Shown piece by piece: positions 24,954 to 34,816 of a DNA stretch of 64,000 bases. Numbering within the stretch: the stretch's first letter is position 1; every line of letters begins with the position of its first letter. The position numbers and the translations under genes were made by a program. The notes beneath the pieces are model-generated. The model was not told where the DNA came from and did not search any database. It was given only the letters and a program-made list of their open reading frames with translations. Source of the stretch: Rhodospirillaceae bacterium UBA1479 (GTDB lineage Bacteria > Pseudomonadota > Alphaproteobacteria > Rhodospirillales > Casp-alpha2); NCBI GenBank assembly GCA_002325375.1, contig DCRZ01000002.1, positions 62,001-126,000 of the forward strand, written 5' to 3'.

Positions 24954-26044
24954 GTGTCGGCCCCCATGAAGTCGCGCAGTGCCGCGATCACCGCCTCCAT
25001 CTCGTCCGCCTTGCCGATGGTGATGCGCAGGCAGTCGGGCAGACCGTAGCCGGCGACCCGGCGCGCGATGATGCCGTTCGATTTCAGGTGGTCGTCCGCG
25101 GCTTCGGCGGTCGCGACATCGGCGAAGCGGGCCAGCACGAAATTGCCGACCCCGTCGGGCACGAACAGGCCCAATTGGCGCAGCGCGTCTTGGGTCCGCT
25201 TCAGCCACTCATCATTATGGGCCCGGGACATGTCGGTGAAGGCCGTGTCGTTGAAGGCGGCGAGGCCCGCCATCTGGGCCGGTACCGATACGTTGAAGGG
25301 ACCCCGCACGCGGTTGAGCACGGCGGCCACGGCCTCGGGCATGTAGGCCCATCCCAGACGCGCACCCCCCAGGCCGTACATTTTCGAGAACGTGCGGGTC
25401 ATCACCACGTTGTCGGCGTCCCGCACCATATCCATGCCATCCGTGTAGGTGGGCGTGCCGGTGACGTATTCCGCATAGGCGGCGTCGACGATCAGAAGAA
25501 TGTCATCGCGCAGGCCGTCTCGCAGGCGCGCAAGTTCGTCCGTGGTCAGGTAGGTGCCGGTCGGGTTGTTGGGGTTGGCGACGAACAGCAGGCGCGTGTT
25601 GTCGGTGACCGCCGCCAGCAGGTTGTCGACGTCCGCTTTCAGGTCCGTTTCCGGCGCCTTCACAGGCGTGGCCCCCGCGGCCATGGCGGAAATGCCGTAC
25701 ATCAGGAAGCCGTGTTCGGAATACAAAACCTCGTCCCCCGGGCCGACATAGGCCTGGCACAGCATGTTGATGATCTCGTCCGATCCGGCGCCCAGCACGA
25801 TGCGCTGGGGCTCCAGATCATATCGCCCGGCGATGGCGGCACGCAGGTCCGGCGCATGGCCGTCGGGATAGCGGTGGATGGTCAAGGCGGCTTCCGCCAG
25901 CGCCTTGACGGCGGCCGGGCTGGGGCCGAAAGCGCCCTCGTTGGACGACAGCTTGATGACCTTCTCGGCGCCCGCGATCTTGCTTTCGCCGCCCTTGTAG
26001 GGGGCGATGTTCAGGATGCCGGGCTGCGGGCGGGGCGTGGTCAT
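24950..26044 (-). CDS. hisC: histidinol-phosphate / aromatic aminotransferase
   Basis: A 364-residue fold-type I PLP aminotransferase. Visible elements are KLSSNEGAFGPSP, GAGSDEIINML, the NPNNPTGTYL aspartate-pocket region and the PLP lysine in TRTFSKMYGLGGARLGW. Between a chorismate mutase and a prephenate dehydrogenase it probably transaminates prephenate or aromatic keto acids as well as imidazole acetol phosphate, as broad-specificity HisC proteins do. Overlaps of 4 bases at both ends indicate a tightly coupled operon. Confidence 0.93.
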   Translation of the reverse strand: MTTPRPQPGILNIAPYKGGESKIAGAEKVIKLSSNEGAFGPSPAAVKALAEAALTIHRYPDGHAPDLRAAIAGRYDLEPQRIVLGAGSDEIINMLCQAYVGPGDEVLYSEHGFLMYGISAMAAGATPVKAPETDLKADVDNLLAAVTDNTRLLFVANPNNPTGTYLTTDELARLRDGLRDDILLIVDAAYAEYVTGTPTYTDGMDMVRDADNVVMTRTFSKMYGLGGARLGWAYMPEAVAAVLNRVRGPFNVSVPAQMAGLAAFNDTAFTDMSRAHNDEWLKRTQDALRQLGLFVPDGVGNFVLARFADVATAEAADDHLKSNGIIARRVAGYGLPDCLRITIGKADEMEAVIAALRDFMGADT

Positions 26045-26934
26045 CGCTTTTTCCCCGGGTCCAGTTCCTGCGGGCCCAGCGGCGTGGCGCAGGCGCCCAA
26101 GTGAATGACCCGGCTGACCTTGCCTTTGACGTTTTCCTTCAAGGCGTCCAGATGGCCTTTTTCCGGATCGACGAAGCCGAACACCTCGACCAGATGGATC
26201 CAGGCGGCCGGGCGCGCCGGTTCGTGCCAAAGCTGGTTGTACACGGGCGAGAAGCCGAGCCCGTTCAACGCCTTGGCGATGGCGCGGAAGGGAACGTCCT
26301 CTTCGCATTCGACGGCCAGATAGGTGCGGTCGCGGCCCGTCGGCTCGGGCTTGACCAGCGGGCAGATGACCAGCGCTTCCAGGCCCTGGGCCTCGAACCC
26401 GTTGCCGTGTCCGGCGAAGGGCAGGCGGGCGATGACGCGGGGCGCGTCTTCCGCCGTCGACACCAGATGGCGCCACCATTGGTCGGAGTCCTGATCATTG
26501 CGCGGCAGAGGCAGCACGCCCAGGGTGTATTCCTGGCGTTGCACGGCCTCGATCACCCGGGCGGAGGTGGTGAACCGGCGCATGGGTGTGAAGCTGCCGT
26601 ACTGGTCGCGCGCCATGTCCCAGAACCCGGTCTGATTTTCCGGAACCATGACGGCGACGGAAAACGGTCCTTCGAAGCTCAGGGTCGCGACGATCAATTC
26701 ACGCCAGATGCGGGTCAGCTCGCGGCGCGGAAAGGGGCCCTTGTGGTTCTCCATCAGGCGATAAATGATTTCCGCCTCGCGGGCCGGGCGAATCTTGACG
26801 CTTTCGCCCTTTTTGATCTCGCGCACGTTCTCCACCACCTGGGTCCGCTGCATGATCAGGTCATGGAGCTGCTCATCAATGTCGTCGATCTGTTGGCGCA
26901 GGTCGGCAAGCGTGGGTTTGCGGGGCTTTGTCAT
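26041..26934 (-). CDS. AroQ chorismate mutase fused to a degenerate prephenate dehydratase/ACT-like tail
   Basis: A 297-residue protein. The N-terminal 95 residues are an AroQ chorismate mutase (LADLRQQIDDIDEQLHDLI, then REIKKGE and a helix with IIYRLMENHKGPFPRRELTRIW). The middle (about 95-185) resembles the first lobe of prephenate dehydratase (VAVMVPENQTGFWDMARDQY; ARVIEAVQRQEYTLGVLPL) but is much shorter than the real domain and lacks the catalytic Thr-Arg-Phe motif. The tail (about 205-285) looks like an ACT domain, ending IHLGACATPL. It probably converts chorismate to prephenate; dehydratase activity looks lost. It precedes hisC and tyrA. Confidence 0.8.
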   Translation of the reverse strand: MTKPRKPTLADLRQQIDDIDEQLHDLIMQRTQVVENVREIKKGESVKIRPAREAEIIYRLMENHKGPFPRRELTRIWRELIVATLSFEGPFSVAVMVPENQTGFWDMARDQYGSFTPMRRFTTSARVIEAVQRQEYTLGVLPLPRNDQDSDQWWRHLVSTAEDAPRVIARLPFAGHGNGFEAQGLEALVICPLVKPEPTGRDRTYLAVECEEDVPFRAIAKALNGLGFSPVYNQLWHEPARPAAWIHLVEVFGFVDPEKGHLDALKENVKGKVSRVIHLGACATPLGPQELDPGKKR

Positions 26935-27015
26935 GATGTTTCGGGTCGTTGGTAATGGCGGGGAGCTGCGTAGTGATACTGGGATGGTGGGCGGAAATCA
27001 AAGGCAAATCAGGTG

Positions 27016-27780
27016 CTAACGCGCGCCCGGCCCCGGTTTCAGGCGGACCCGCCCGGCGGCGGCGCCCCGCCGTTCGGGCATGGGAAGGTAGGCACGCCGG
27101 CCGCGCGCCGGGTGGGCCGGGGTCGCGGCATAGATCTGTTTGACGGCCTCCATGACCACGACGCCGGCGAAAGACCCCCACAACACGGCGCCCGCACGCT
27201 CCCAGGCCGGGGCCGAGCGGACCAGAAGCGCCGTGCGGAACGGCGGCATGTAAAGGGCCCGGTCGGTGGTCAGTGGCGTGAACATGGATTCCCTGAGCAG
27301 GCGCGACAGCTGGCGTGGCGAGAACGGCCGGCCATGCCCGAACGGTGTACGCTCGAACCGTGCCCACAGACCCGACCGGTTGGGCACGACCACCATCAGC
27401 CGCCCGGAATCGGTCAGCACCCGCCAGATTTCCCGCATCAGAGGTTCAACCTGTTCGGCGCATTCCAGGGCGTGGACCAGGACGATGCGGTCCATGGACA
27501 GGTCGGGAAAGGGCAGTTCCAGTTCATCCACCAAGGCCGCCTGACCGCCGCCCTGGGCGGGCCAGCGCAGCACCCCCTGGCGGGCCGGCATGGCGGCGAT
27601 GACACGGTCGGCCTCGTCGCGGAACCCTTCCAGATAGGGCGCGGCATAGCCGATGCCCAGAATGCGCTGGCCCTTCATGTCGGGCCACATGGCGCGCATC
27701 TTGCGCCGGATCATGCGCCGCGCCGCCTGCCCCAGGGGGGCGGCGTAAAAATCGCGCAGGTCTACAACGTCGATCCACAT
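27016..27780 (-). CDS. class I SAM-dependent methyltransferase-like protein
   Basis: A 254-residue protein with a methyltransferase-11-like core. Motif I is weak (ILGIGYAAPYLEGF instead of a GxGxG loop), while the later motifs are normal (LDM-like SMDRIVLVHALECAE and the GRLMVVVPNRSGLW strand). The C-terminal 40 residues are basic and proline-rich. It lies 81 bases upstream of the chorismate mutase gene on the same strand, a neighbourhood seen in other Rhodospirillales, but no link to aromatic synthesis is known. The substrate is unknown. Confidence 0.78.
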   Translation of the reverse strand: MWIDVVDLRDFYAAPLGQAARRMIRRKMRAMWPDMKGQRILGIGYAAPYLEGFRDEADRVIAAMPARQGVLRWPAQGGGQAALVDELELPFPDLSMDRIVLVHALECAEQVEPLMREIWRVLTDSGRLMVVVPNRSGLWARFERTPFGHGRPFSPRQLSRLLRESMFTPLTTDRALYMPPFRTALLVRSAPAWERAGAVLWGSFAGVVVMEAVKQIYAATPAHPARGRRAYLPMPERRGAAAGRVRLKPGPGAR

Positions 27781-27911
27781 GGGGCGGCAGCATAGAGCAT
27801 TCGCAGCCCGCTCAAAACGCCCAGTGCAAGTTCATCCGGCGTGGCACAGGCCGAGGTCGGGTGTTATTGTCGCCGCCAAACGACCACCCCTATCCCGGAG
27901 ACACCTAATCC

Positions 27912-28514
27912 ATGAAACTTCGCTATTCCCCGACCTCGCCCTTCGTCCGCAAGGTCATCGTCACGGCCATCGAAACCGGCCTGGATAACCAGATCGAGCG
28001 CATCAACACCAACGTTTGGGCGCCGGACACGGACATCGGCACGGACAACCCGGTCGGCAAGGTGCCGACCCTGGTCACCGACGGCGGCGAAATCCTCTAT
28101 GATTCCTCCGTCATCTGCGAATACCTGGACAGCCTGCATGACGGCCAGAAGCTGTTTCCCGCCGTGGGTGGTGCCCGCTGGCAGGCGCTGCGCCTGAACG
28201 CGCTGGGCGACGGCATGGCCGAAACCGGCATCCGCCGTTTGCTCGAAGGCCGGTTCTGGAAGGAAAGCCCGCGTCAGGATTGGATAGAGCGCGCCAACAA
28301 GGTTCTCGGCCGCTGTTTCAAGGCGCTTGAGGACGATGCGGATGCCCTTTCCGGCCCTGTCACCATCGGCCAGATTTCCGTGGGTTGCGCTATCGGCTGG
28401 CTCGACATGCGGTTCAACGATCTTGGCTGGCGCGACGATTGCCCGGCGCTGGCCGACTGGTATGCCGGGTTCTCGGCCCGCCCGTCCATGGTGGCGACCG
28501 AGCCCAAGGAATAA
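27912..28514 (+). CDS. glutathione S-transferase family protein
   Basis: A 200-residue protein with a thioredoxin-like N-terminal domain (YSPTSPFVRKVIV at the N-terminus in place of the catalytic Ser/Cys/Tyr segment; NPVGKVPTLV with the cis-proline; YDSSVICEYLD glutathione site) and a helical C-terminal domain (about 85-195). It resembles the YibF-like GSTs. The Ser at about residue 9 is the candidate catalytic residue. Cytosolic; the substrate is unknown. It is followed by a cupin gene 29 bases downstream. Confidence 0.9.
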   Translation: MKLRYSPTSPFVRKVIVTAIETGLDNQIERINTNVWAPDTDIGTDNPVGKVPTLVTDGGEILYDSSVICEYLDSLHDGQKLFPAVGGARWQALRLNALGDGMAETGIRRLLEGRFWKESPRQDWIERANKVLGRCFKALEDDADALSGPVTIGQISVGCAIGWLDMRFNDLGWRDDCPALADWYAGFSARPSMVATEPKE

Positions 28515-28543
28515 CCGGAACCGGACGGAGACAAGGGGGCCAA

Positions 28544-29002
28544 GTGCAGGCAGCCGATATCATCAAGGCCCTGAACCTGGCCCCCCATCCGGAAGGCGGT
28601 CACTTCCGGGAAATTCACCGCGATGCGCCGCCCGGCGGCGGTCGCGGGGCCGTGACCAGCATCTATTACCTGCTGGCGGCGGGGGAGCGGTCTCACTGGC
28701 ACCGGGTCGACGCCGTGGAAATCTGGAACTTTCATGCCGCCGACGGCGCCGGGGCGGCAGGCCTGACTTTGGGTTTGTCGCCGGACGGCAAGTCGGTGCA
28801 AACCCATCTACTAGGAGAAAACCTGATCGCCGGGCAATCGCCCCAGGCGGTCGTGCCTGCCGGCTGGTGGCAGGCGGCGGCCCTTGCCGACGCGTCGCCG
28901 GGCGGCTGGGTCCTGGTCGGCTGCACGGTCGCTCCGGCCTTCGATTTTGCCGGGTTCGAGATGGCGCCCCCCGGCTGGGCGCCGGAAGACTGGAAATCCT
29001 AG
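28544..29002 (+). CDS. cupin domain protein (DUF985 family)
   Basis: A 152-residue single-cupin protein. DUF985 features are HPEGGHFREIHRD near the start, SIYYLLAAGERSHWHRVDA in the first metal-binding motif and AGWWQAAA plus VGCTVAPAFDFAGFEM toward the end. The fold binds a metal through His residues; the substrate is unknown. The start is GTG after an AAGGGGG ribosome site. It is close to the upstream GST gene. Confidence 0.88.
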   Translation: MQAADIIKALNLAPHPEGGHFREIHRDAPPGGGRGAVTSIYYLLAAGERSHWHRVDAVEIWNFHAADGAGAAGLTLGLSPDGKSVQTHLLGENLIAGQSPQAVVPAGWWQAAALADASPGGWVLVGCTVAPAFDFAGFEMAPPGWAPEDWKS

Positions 29003-29053
29003 GGTGCTGGGCCTAACGTAAAGGCGACTGACAATTTTCCGGTGGAGGCCGCC

Positions 29054-29512
29054 ATGGCCGCCGACAAGACCCTGCACGGCGTGGGCAACCTGGGGGCCCT
29101 TTTGGTTCGGGCCTTCCGCTGGTTCGAGGAAGGCCTCGCCACCGATCCCGACACGGCCCATCTGCCGCGCCTGTCCGGCACCCAATTCATGACGCTGGCA
29201 AGCCTGGACGACGACGGCACCTCGATCGCCGAACTGGCGCGCCGCGTCGGCGTGACCCGTCAGGCCATGCATCAGCAGATCGGCGAAATGGAAAAGGCGG
29301 CCTTGGTCGAATTGGTCGGTTCGTCCACGGACCGGCGGGTCAAACTGGTCAAGTTGTCCCTGCTTGGCCGCACCCTGGATCAGAAGGCAGCCGCCGCCAT
29401 CGGCGCCTTGGAACATGAACTGGCGAAACGCATCGGCAAGGCCGCCGTGGCGGACCTGCGGGCGAACCTTTCGGCCGACTGGGGGCTGCCCGGCAAACAA
29501 GGCCAGCGCTAG
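29054..29512 (+). CDS. MarR family transcriptional regulator
   Basis: A 152-residue winged-helix protein. The recognition helix region is IAELARRVGVTRQAMHQQIG and the wing is LVGSSTDRRVKLVKLS. Dimerisation helices are at both ends. The ATG at 29054 is preceded by GGTGGAGG. It probably represses a nearby gene, but neither the GST/cupin pair upstream nor katG (convergent, 19 bases away) is a proven target. The ligand is unknown. Confidence 0.9.
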   Translation: MAADKTLHGVGNLGALLVRAFRWFEEGLATDPDTAHLPRLSGTQFMTLASLDDDGTSIAELARRVGVTRQAMHQQIGEMEKAALVELVGSSTDRRVKLVKLSLLGRTLDQKAAAAIGALEHELAKRIGKAAVADLRANLSADWGLPGKQGQR

Positions 29513-29531
29513 CCCCCACCCGTACCCGAAA

Positions 29532-31754
<2,223 letters not shown>

Positions 31755-31862
31755 GTGATGTCTCCCTGTTGGCTTGTGTTCGATTTCGACCTGGGCAGTT
31801 TGTGTCCGTATTCTTGCCGTTTTATGGCAGGCCTGCTTTAGGCTCGCGTCAAACGCCTCATA

Positions 31863-31877
31863 TTAGAGTCATTCTAA
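31863..31877. promoter_or_regulatory. Fur/PerR-type 7-1-7 inverted repeat upstream of katG
   Basis: TTAGAGT, C, ATTCTAA is a 7-1-7 inverted repeat with a single mismatch between arms (TTAGAAT would be perfect). This is the layout bound by Fur-superfamily regulators such as PerR, Fur and the alphaproteobacterial Irr. It lies between katG and the end of the YqaA gene, so katG is the only gene it can control from a promoter position. A TTGACG on the katG strand at 31852-31847 may be a -35, but no well-spaced -10 follows. Confidence 0.55.
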
Positions 31878-31972
31878 AAAAGGATTGTGCCATGGCGCGG
31901 CGCCGGACGCCAGACGCCATCGGAAAAAAACAGATACCTGCGATTCAGAGGATTGCAGCCCCCGGCCCGGCT

Positions 31973-32413
31973 TCAGATCATGTTCAATGTGATCGCCGTG
32001 AGGATCAGGTATCTGGCGGTCTTGGCCAGGGATACGATGGCCAGGAAGCTCCAGAACGGCTCGCGCAGCACGCCCGCCGCCAGGGTCAACGGGTCGCCGA
32101 TGAACGGCATCCAGCTTAACAGCAGGCTCCATCGCCCGTAGCGGTGATACCAGCCGACGGCCTTGTCCAACTGTTCGGGTTTGGCCGGAAACCATTTGCG
32201 GTCGCGGAAATGTTCGATCCAGCGGCCGAGCGCCCAGTTGACGACGGCACCCAGGGTATTGCCCAGGCTGGCGGCCACGATCAGCAGGGCGACGCTGTAG
32301 TCACCGGACAGGAGCAGTCCCGCGAGCCCGATTTCCGACTGCGCGGGCAGGATCGTCGCAGCCAGGAAGGCGATCAGAAACAGGCCGCCGTAGGCCGTGA
32401 GCTCAGCGGCCAT
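31973..32413 (-). CDS. YqaA-type small membrane protein (VTT/DedA superfamily)
   Basis: A 146-residue inner-membrane protein with four hydrophobic segments. The YqaA hallmarks are ILPAQSEIGLAGLL, LGNTLGAVVNWALGRWIE and WMPFIGDPLTLAAGVLREPFW. The VTT/DedA superfamily includes lipid-handling and membrane-potential-related proteins; YqaA's own role is not settled. The start overlaps the end of the upstream MFS gene by 11 bases, so it is translationally coupled to a predicted nickel exporter. Confidence 0.85.
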   Translation of the reverse strand: MAAELTAYGGLFLIAFLAATILPAQSEIGLAGLLLSGDYSVALLIVAASLGNTLGAVVNWALGRWIEHFRDRKWFPAKPEQLDKAVGWYHRYGRWSLLLSWMPFIGDPLTLAAGVLREPFWSFLAIVSLAKTARYLILTAITLNMI

Positions 32414-33722
32414 GGGGCCACATGAAATGCAGGTCATCGATGACGTAGGGATGGGCGTGGCGGTGATCGCCGCGATGTTCTCCCGACGCCAGATGCGGAT
32501 GGCTGTCCGGCAGATCGGGATGTGCGTGTTCCATGGTCTCGGGATCGGAGGCGGGCCACAACAGGACGGCGCCGATGACACCGGCGCCGGCGAGGCTGCC
32601 CAGAACCAGGGCGCTGACCGGCAGGCCCATGGCGGCCCCGATCCAGCCCGCCACCGGATAGGTCAGCAACCAGCAGGCATGGGACAGCGCGAACTGCGCG
32701 GCGAAGACCGCCGGACGGTCCTCGGCATGGGCGGAGCGTCTGAGCAGGCGTCCCGAGGGTGTCAGCGCCAGGGAATATCCGCAGCCGAGAACGAACCACA
32801 ATCCCAGGAGCATTGCGAATTCGTCCACCGCCGCCGCCGTTGCGGTACCGGCGGCCAGGACGATGCCGCCCGCCAGGATCGCATTCCGGTCCGGCACACG
32901 CGCCAACAGACGCGGCAGGGCAAGGGCGACAGCCATCGACCCGCCGCCGAATGCCGCGAGGGCCAGGGCCGTTTGTTGCTCGGCGAAGCCCAGCCGGGAC
33001 TGCACGATCACCACCGTGTTCACGAACACCATCGCCCCCGCCGCCGCAACGGCCAGGTTCACCGCCATCAGGCCGCGAAGGCGAGGTGTGGCGAGAAAGA
33101 TGCGCGCCCCCCGGAACAGGCGGTCGTAGATGTTCCGCGCCTGACTGGGGCGAGGTGACGGCAGGGCGACCGACAGCACAAACAAGGCGGAAACGATGAA
33201 CCCCAACGCCGTGCCGACGAACAGGTCGTGGAAGGTCATCACAGTTAGCAGCGCCCCGGCGATGGCGGGGCTGAGCAGATTTTCCAGATCATAGGCAAGG
33301 CGGGACAGGGACAGGGCCTTGGTGTAGTCGCCTTCGTCCGGCAGGACGTCGGGGATGGTCGCCTGAAAGGTCGGAGTGAAGGCGGCCGAGGCCGACTGCA
33401 GGACGAAGATCAGGAGGTAGACCTGCCAGACATGGGTCACGAAGGGCAGCATCAGCGCCACGCCGGCCCGGACGGCATCGAGCGAGACCAGGAACGCGCG
33501 CCTGGGCAGCAGCCCCGCGAAGGCGCCGGCGACCGGGGACAATCCCACATAGGCGGCCATCTTGATGAACAGGGCCGTGCCGAGAACGGCCCCCGCCTTG
33601 TCGCCCGCGATATCGTAGGCCAACAGGGCAAGCGCGACCGTGCTCAGGCCGGTTCCGACGAGAGAGATCGCCTGGGCGAGAAATAGGTTCCGGTAGGTTC
33701 TGTCCGCGAGGACGCCCAACAT
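32403..33722 (-). CDS. MFS transporter with His-rich tail, probable nickel exporter (NreB/NrsD-like)
   Basis: A 439-residue major facilitator protein with about 12 hydrophobic segments. The cytoplasmic C-terminal tail (about 42 residues) contains ten histidines (EHAHPD, SHPHL, EHRGDHRHAHP, LHF, PHGR), as found in nickel exporters NreB and NrsD. The upstream gene encodes a nickel-sensor-like repressor, which strongly supports nickel or cobalt export. The start at ATG 33722 (MLGVLADRTYRN) is preferred; a TTG at 33749 overlapping the repressor's stop is also possible. It is followed by the coupled YqaA gene. Confidence 0.85.
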   Translation of the reverse strand: MLGVLADRTYRNLFLAQAISLVGTGLSTVALALLAYDIAGDKAGAVLGTALFIKMAAYVGLSPVAGAFAGLLPRRAFLVSLDAVRAGVALMLPFVTHVWQVYLLIFVLQSASAAFTPTFQATIPDVLPDEGDYTKALSLSRLAYDLENLLSPAIAGALLTVMTFHDLFVGTALGFIVSALFVLSVALPSPRPSQARNIYDRLFRGARIFLATPRLRGLMAVNLAVAAAGAMVFVNTVVIVQSRLGFAEQQTALALAAFGGGSMAVALALPRLLARVPDRNAILAGGIVLAAGTATAAAVDEFAMLLGLWFVLGCGYSLALTPSGRLLRRSAHAEDRPAVFAAQFALSHACWLLTYPVAGWIGAAMGLPVSALVLGSLAGAGVIGAVLLWPASDPETMEHAHPDLPDSHPHLASGEHRGDHRHAHPYVIDDLHFMWPHGR

Positions 33723-33745
33723 GGCCGCGCCCGATCCGTCCGTGG

Positions 33746-34024
33746 TCAAAGATACTTGGCGATGGCCTTGAAGTCGGCGATTTCCTGCCGCTGTTCGGCG
33801 TCCATCGGGCCGACGACGGTATCGAGGCAGTGGTCCAGGTGGTCTTCGATCAGCGTCGTCTTGGCATTCGCCACGGCGCTTTCGACCGCGTGCAACTGCT
33901 GCGCCACGTCAAGGCAGGGGCGGCCTGCCTCGATCATCTCGATGACCTTGCGCAGGTGACCGTGCGCCCGTTTCAGGCGGTTGATCACAACCGGGTGACT
34001 TTGATGTCTGTGCGTTCCGTCCAT
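33746..34024 (-). CDS. CsoR/RcnR-family metal sensor, InrS-like nickel type
   Basis: A 92-residue all-helical repressor. The four metal-fingerprint positions read His5, Cys37, His62 and Cys66 (spacings 32, 25 and 4), which equals the H-C-H-C set of the cyanobacterial nickel sensor InrS. RcnR has H-C-H-H, CsoR lacks the first His. Segments: HPVVINRLKRAHGHL, AGRPCLDVAQQL and IEDHLDHCLD. The start MDGTHRHQSH was chosen because it is the family beginning. Metal binding should release it from the palindromic operator 5 bases upstream of its start. It is divergent from the HupE/UreJ-like gene. Confidence 0.88.
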   Translation of the reverse strand: MDGTHRHQSHPVVINRLKRAHGHLRKVIEMIEAGRPCLDVAQQLHAVESAVANAKTTLIEDHLDHCLDTVVGPMDAEQRQEIADFKAIAKYL

Positions 34025-34029
34025 GCTTG

Positions 34030-34051
34030 ATCCTATCCCCCTGGATAGGAT
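34030..34051. promoter_or_regulatory. palindromic operator between metal sensor and HupE/UreJ-like gene
   Basis: Perfect inverted arms ATCCTATCC and GGATAGGAT flank CCCT, producing a central C-tract inside A/T-containing arms. CsoR/RcnR/InrS proteins bind operators of this build (G/C-tract with AT-rich inverted flanks). It lies 5 bases upstream of the repressor's start and 53 bases upstream of the permease start, well placed to control both directions. Confidence 0.7.
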
Positions 34052-34104
34052 ATGGTCAAGCCATTGATCCAGCGACAACGATGCAATCCAACGATAGGAA
34101 CCAA

Positions 34105-34797
34105 ATGATCAGAACTGTAGCAGGGGTCGCCTTGGGCGCCCTTTTCCTTTGTCTCGCAGGCATCGACGCCGCCCAGGCCCATGCCGTCGCGCAGGGCGAC
34201 AAGGGCTACATCATGGAAGTGTCCGGCATCCTGCTGGCGCCCTTTACCTATCTGGGCGCCAAGCACATGGTGACGGGCTACGACCACATCCTGTTCCTGT
34301 TCGGCGTGATCTTCTTCCTCTACCGGATGAAGGACATCGCGATCTACGTCAGCCTGTTCGCGGTCGGTCATTCGACGACCATGCTGCTGGGCGTGCTGTT
34401 CGACTTCGGCATCAACAGCTACCTGATCGACGCGATCATCGGCTTTTCCATCGTCTACAAGGCGCTCGACAACATCGGCGCCTACCGGCGCTGGTTCGGC
34501 TTCCAGCCCAACACCAAGGCGGCGACCCTGATCTTCGGGTTCTGCCACGGCTTCGGTTTGGCGTCCAAGATCATCGACTACGACATCGCGTCGGACGGAC
34601 TGATCCCCAACCTGCTGGCTTTCAACGTCGGCGTTGAACTGGGTCAGCTGACGGCGCTGGCCGCGATCCTCGTGCTAATGGGATGGTGGCGGCGGACCGA
34701 CAACTTCATGCGCAACGCCTACACAGCGAACGTCGTGATGATGAGCGCCGGATTCATCCTGATCGGCTACCAGCTGACCGGCTATTTTGTTTCCTGA
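34105..34797 (+). CDS. HupE/UreJ-like permease, probable nickel/cobalt transport
   Basis: A 230-residue membrane protein with a signal peptide (cleavage near AAQAHAVA) and about six membrane segments. Family motifs are GYDHILFLFGVIFFL, AVGHSTTMLLGV, FGFCHGFGLASKI and FNVGVELGQL, as in the HupE/UreJ_2 family of metal permeases. Histidines in the HGF and GYDH motifs are the expected metal contacts. The start ATG at 34105 has AGGAA upstream; an ATG at 34081 is the alternative. It is divergent from, and likely controlled by, the InrS-like sensor. Confidence 0.88.
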   Translation: MIRTVAGVALGALFLCLAGIDAAQAHAVAQGDKGYIMEVSGILLAPFTYLGAKHMVTGYDHILFLFGVIFFLYRMKDIAIYVSLFAVGHSTTMLLGVLFDFGINSYLIDAIIGFSIVYKALDNIGAYRRWFGFQPNTKAATLIFGFCHGFGLASKIIDYDIASDGLIPNLLAFNVGVELGQLTALAAILVLMGWWRRTDNFMRNAYTANVVMMSAGFILIGYQLTGYFVS

Positions 34798-34816
34798 TCC
34801 AGAAAAGGACCAACCC

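Noticed and set aside
31821..31852. A full sigma-70 promoter for katG (TTGACG with CATAAA)
   Set aside because: The spacer would be 20 bases, and the alternative -10 at 17 bases is a poor match; only the -35 was mentioned.
33746..34024. Formaldehyde sensor FrmR or copper sensor CsoR as the identity of the small repressor
   Set aside because: The His-Cys-His-Cys fingerprint, the adjacent His-tailed exporter and the HupE-like gene fit nickel better; no formaldehyde or copper genes adjoin it.
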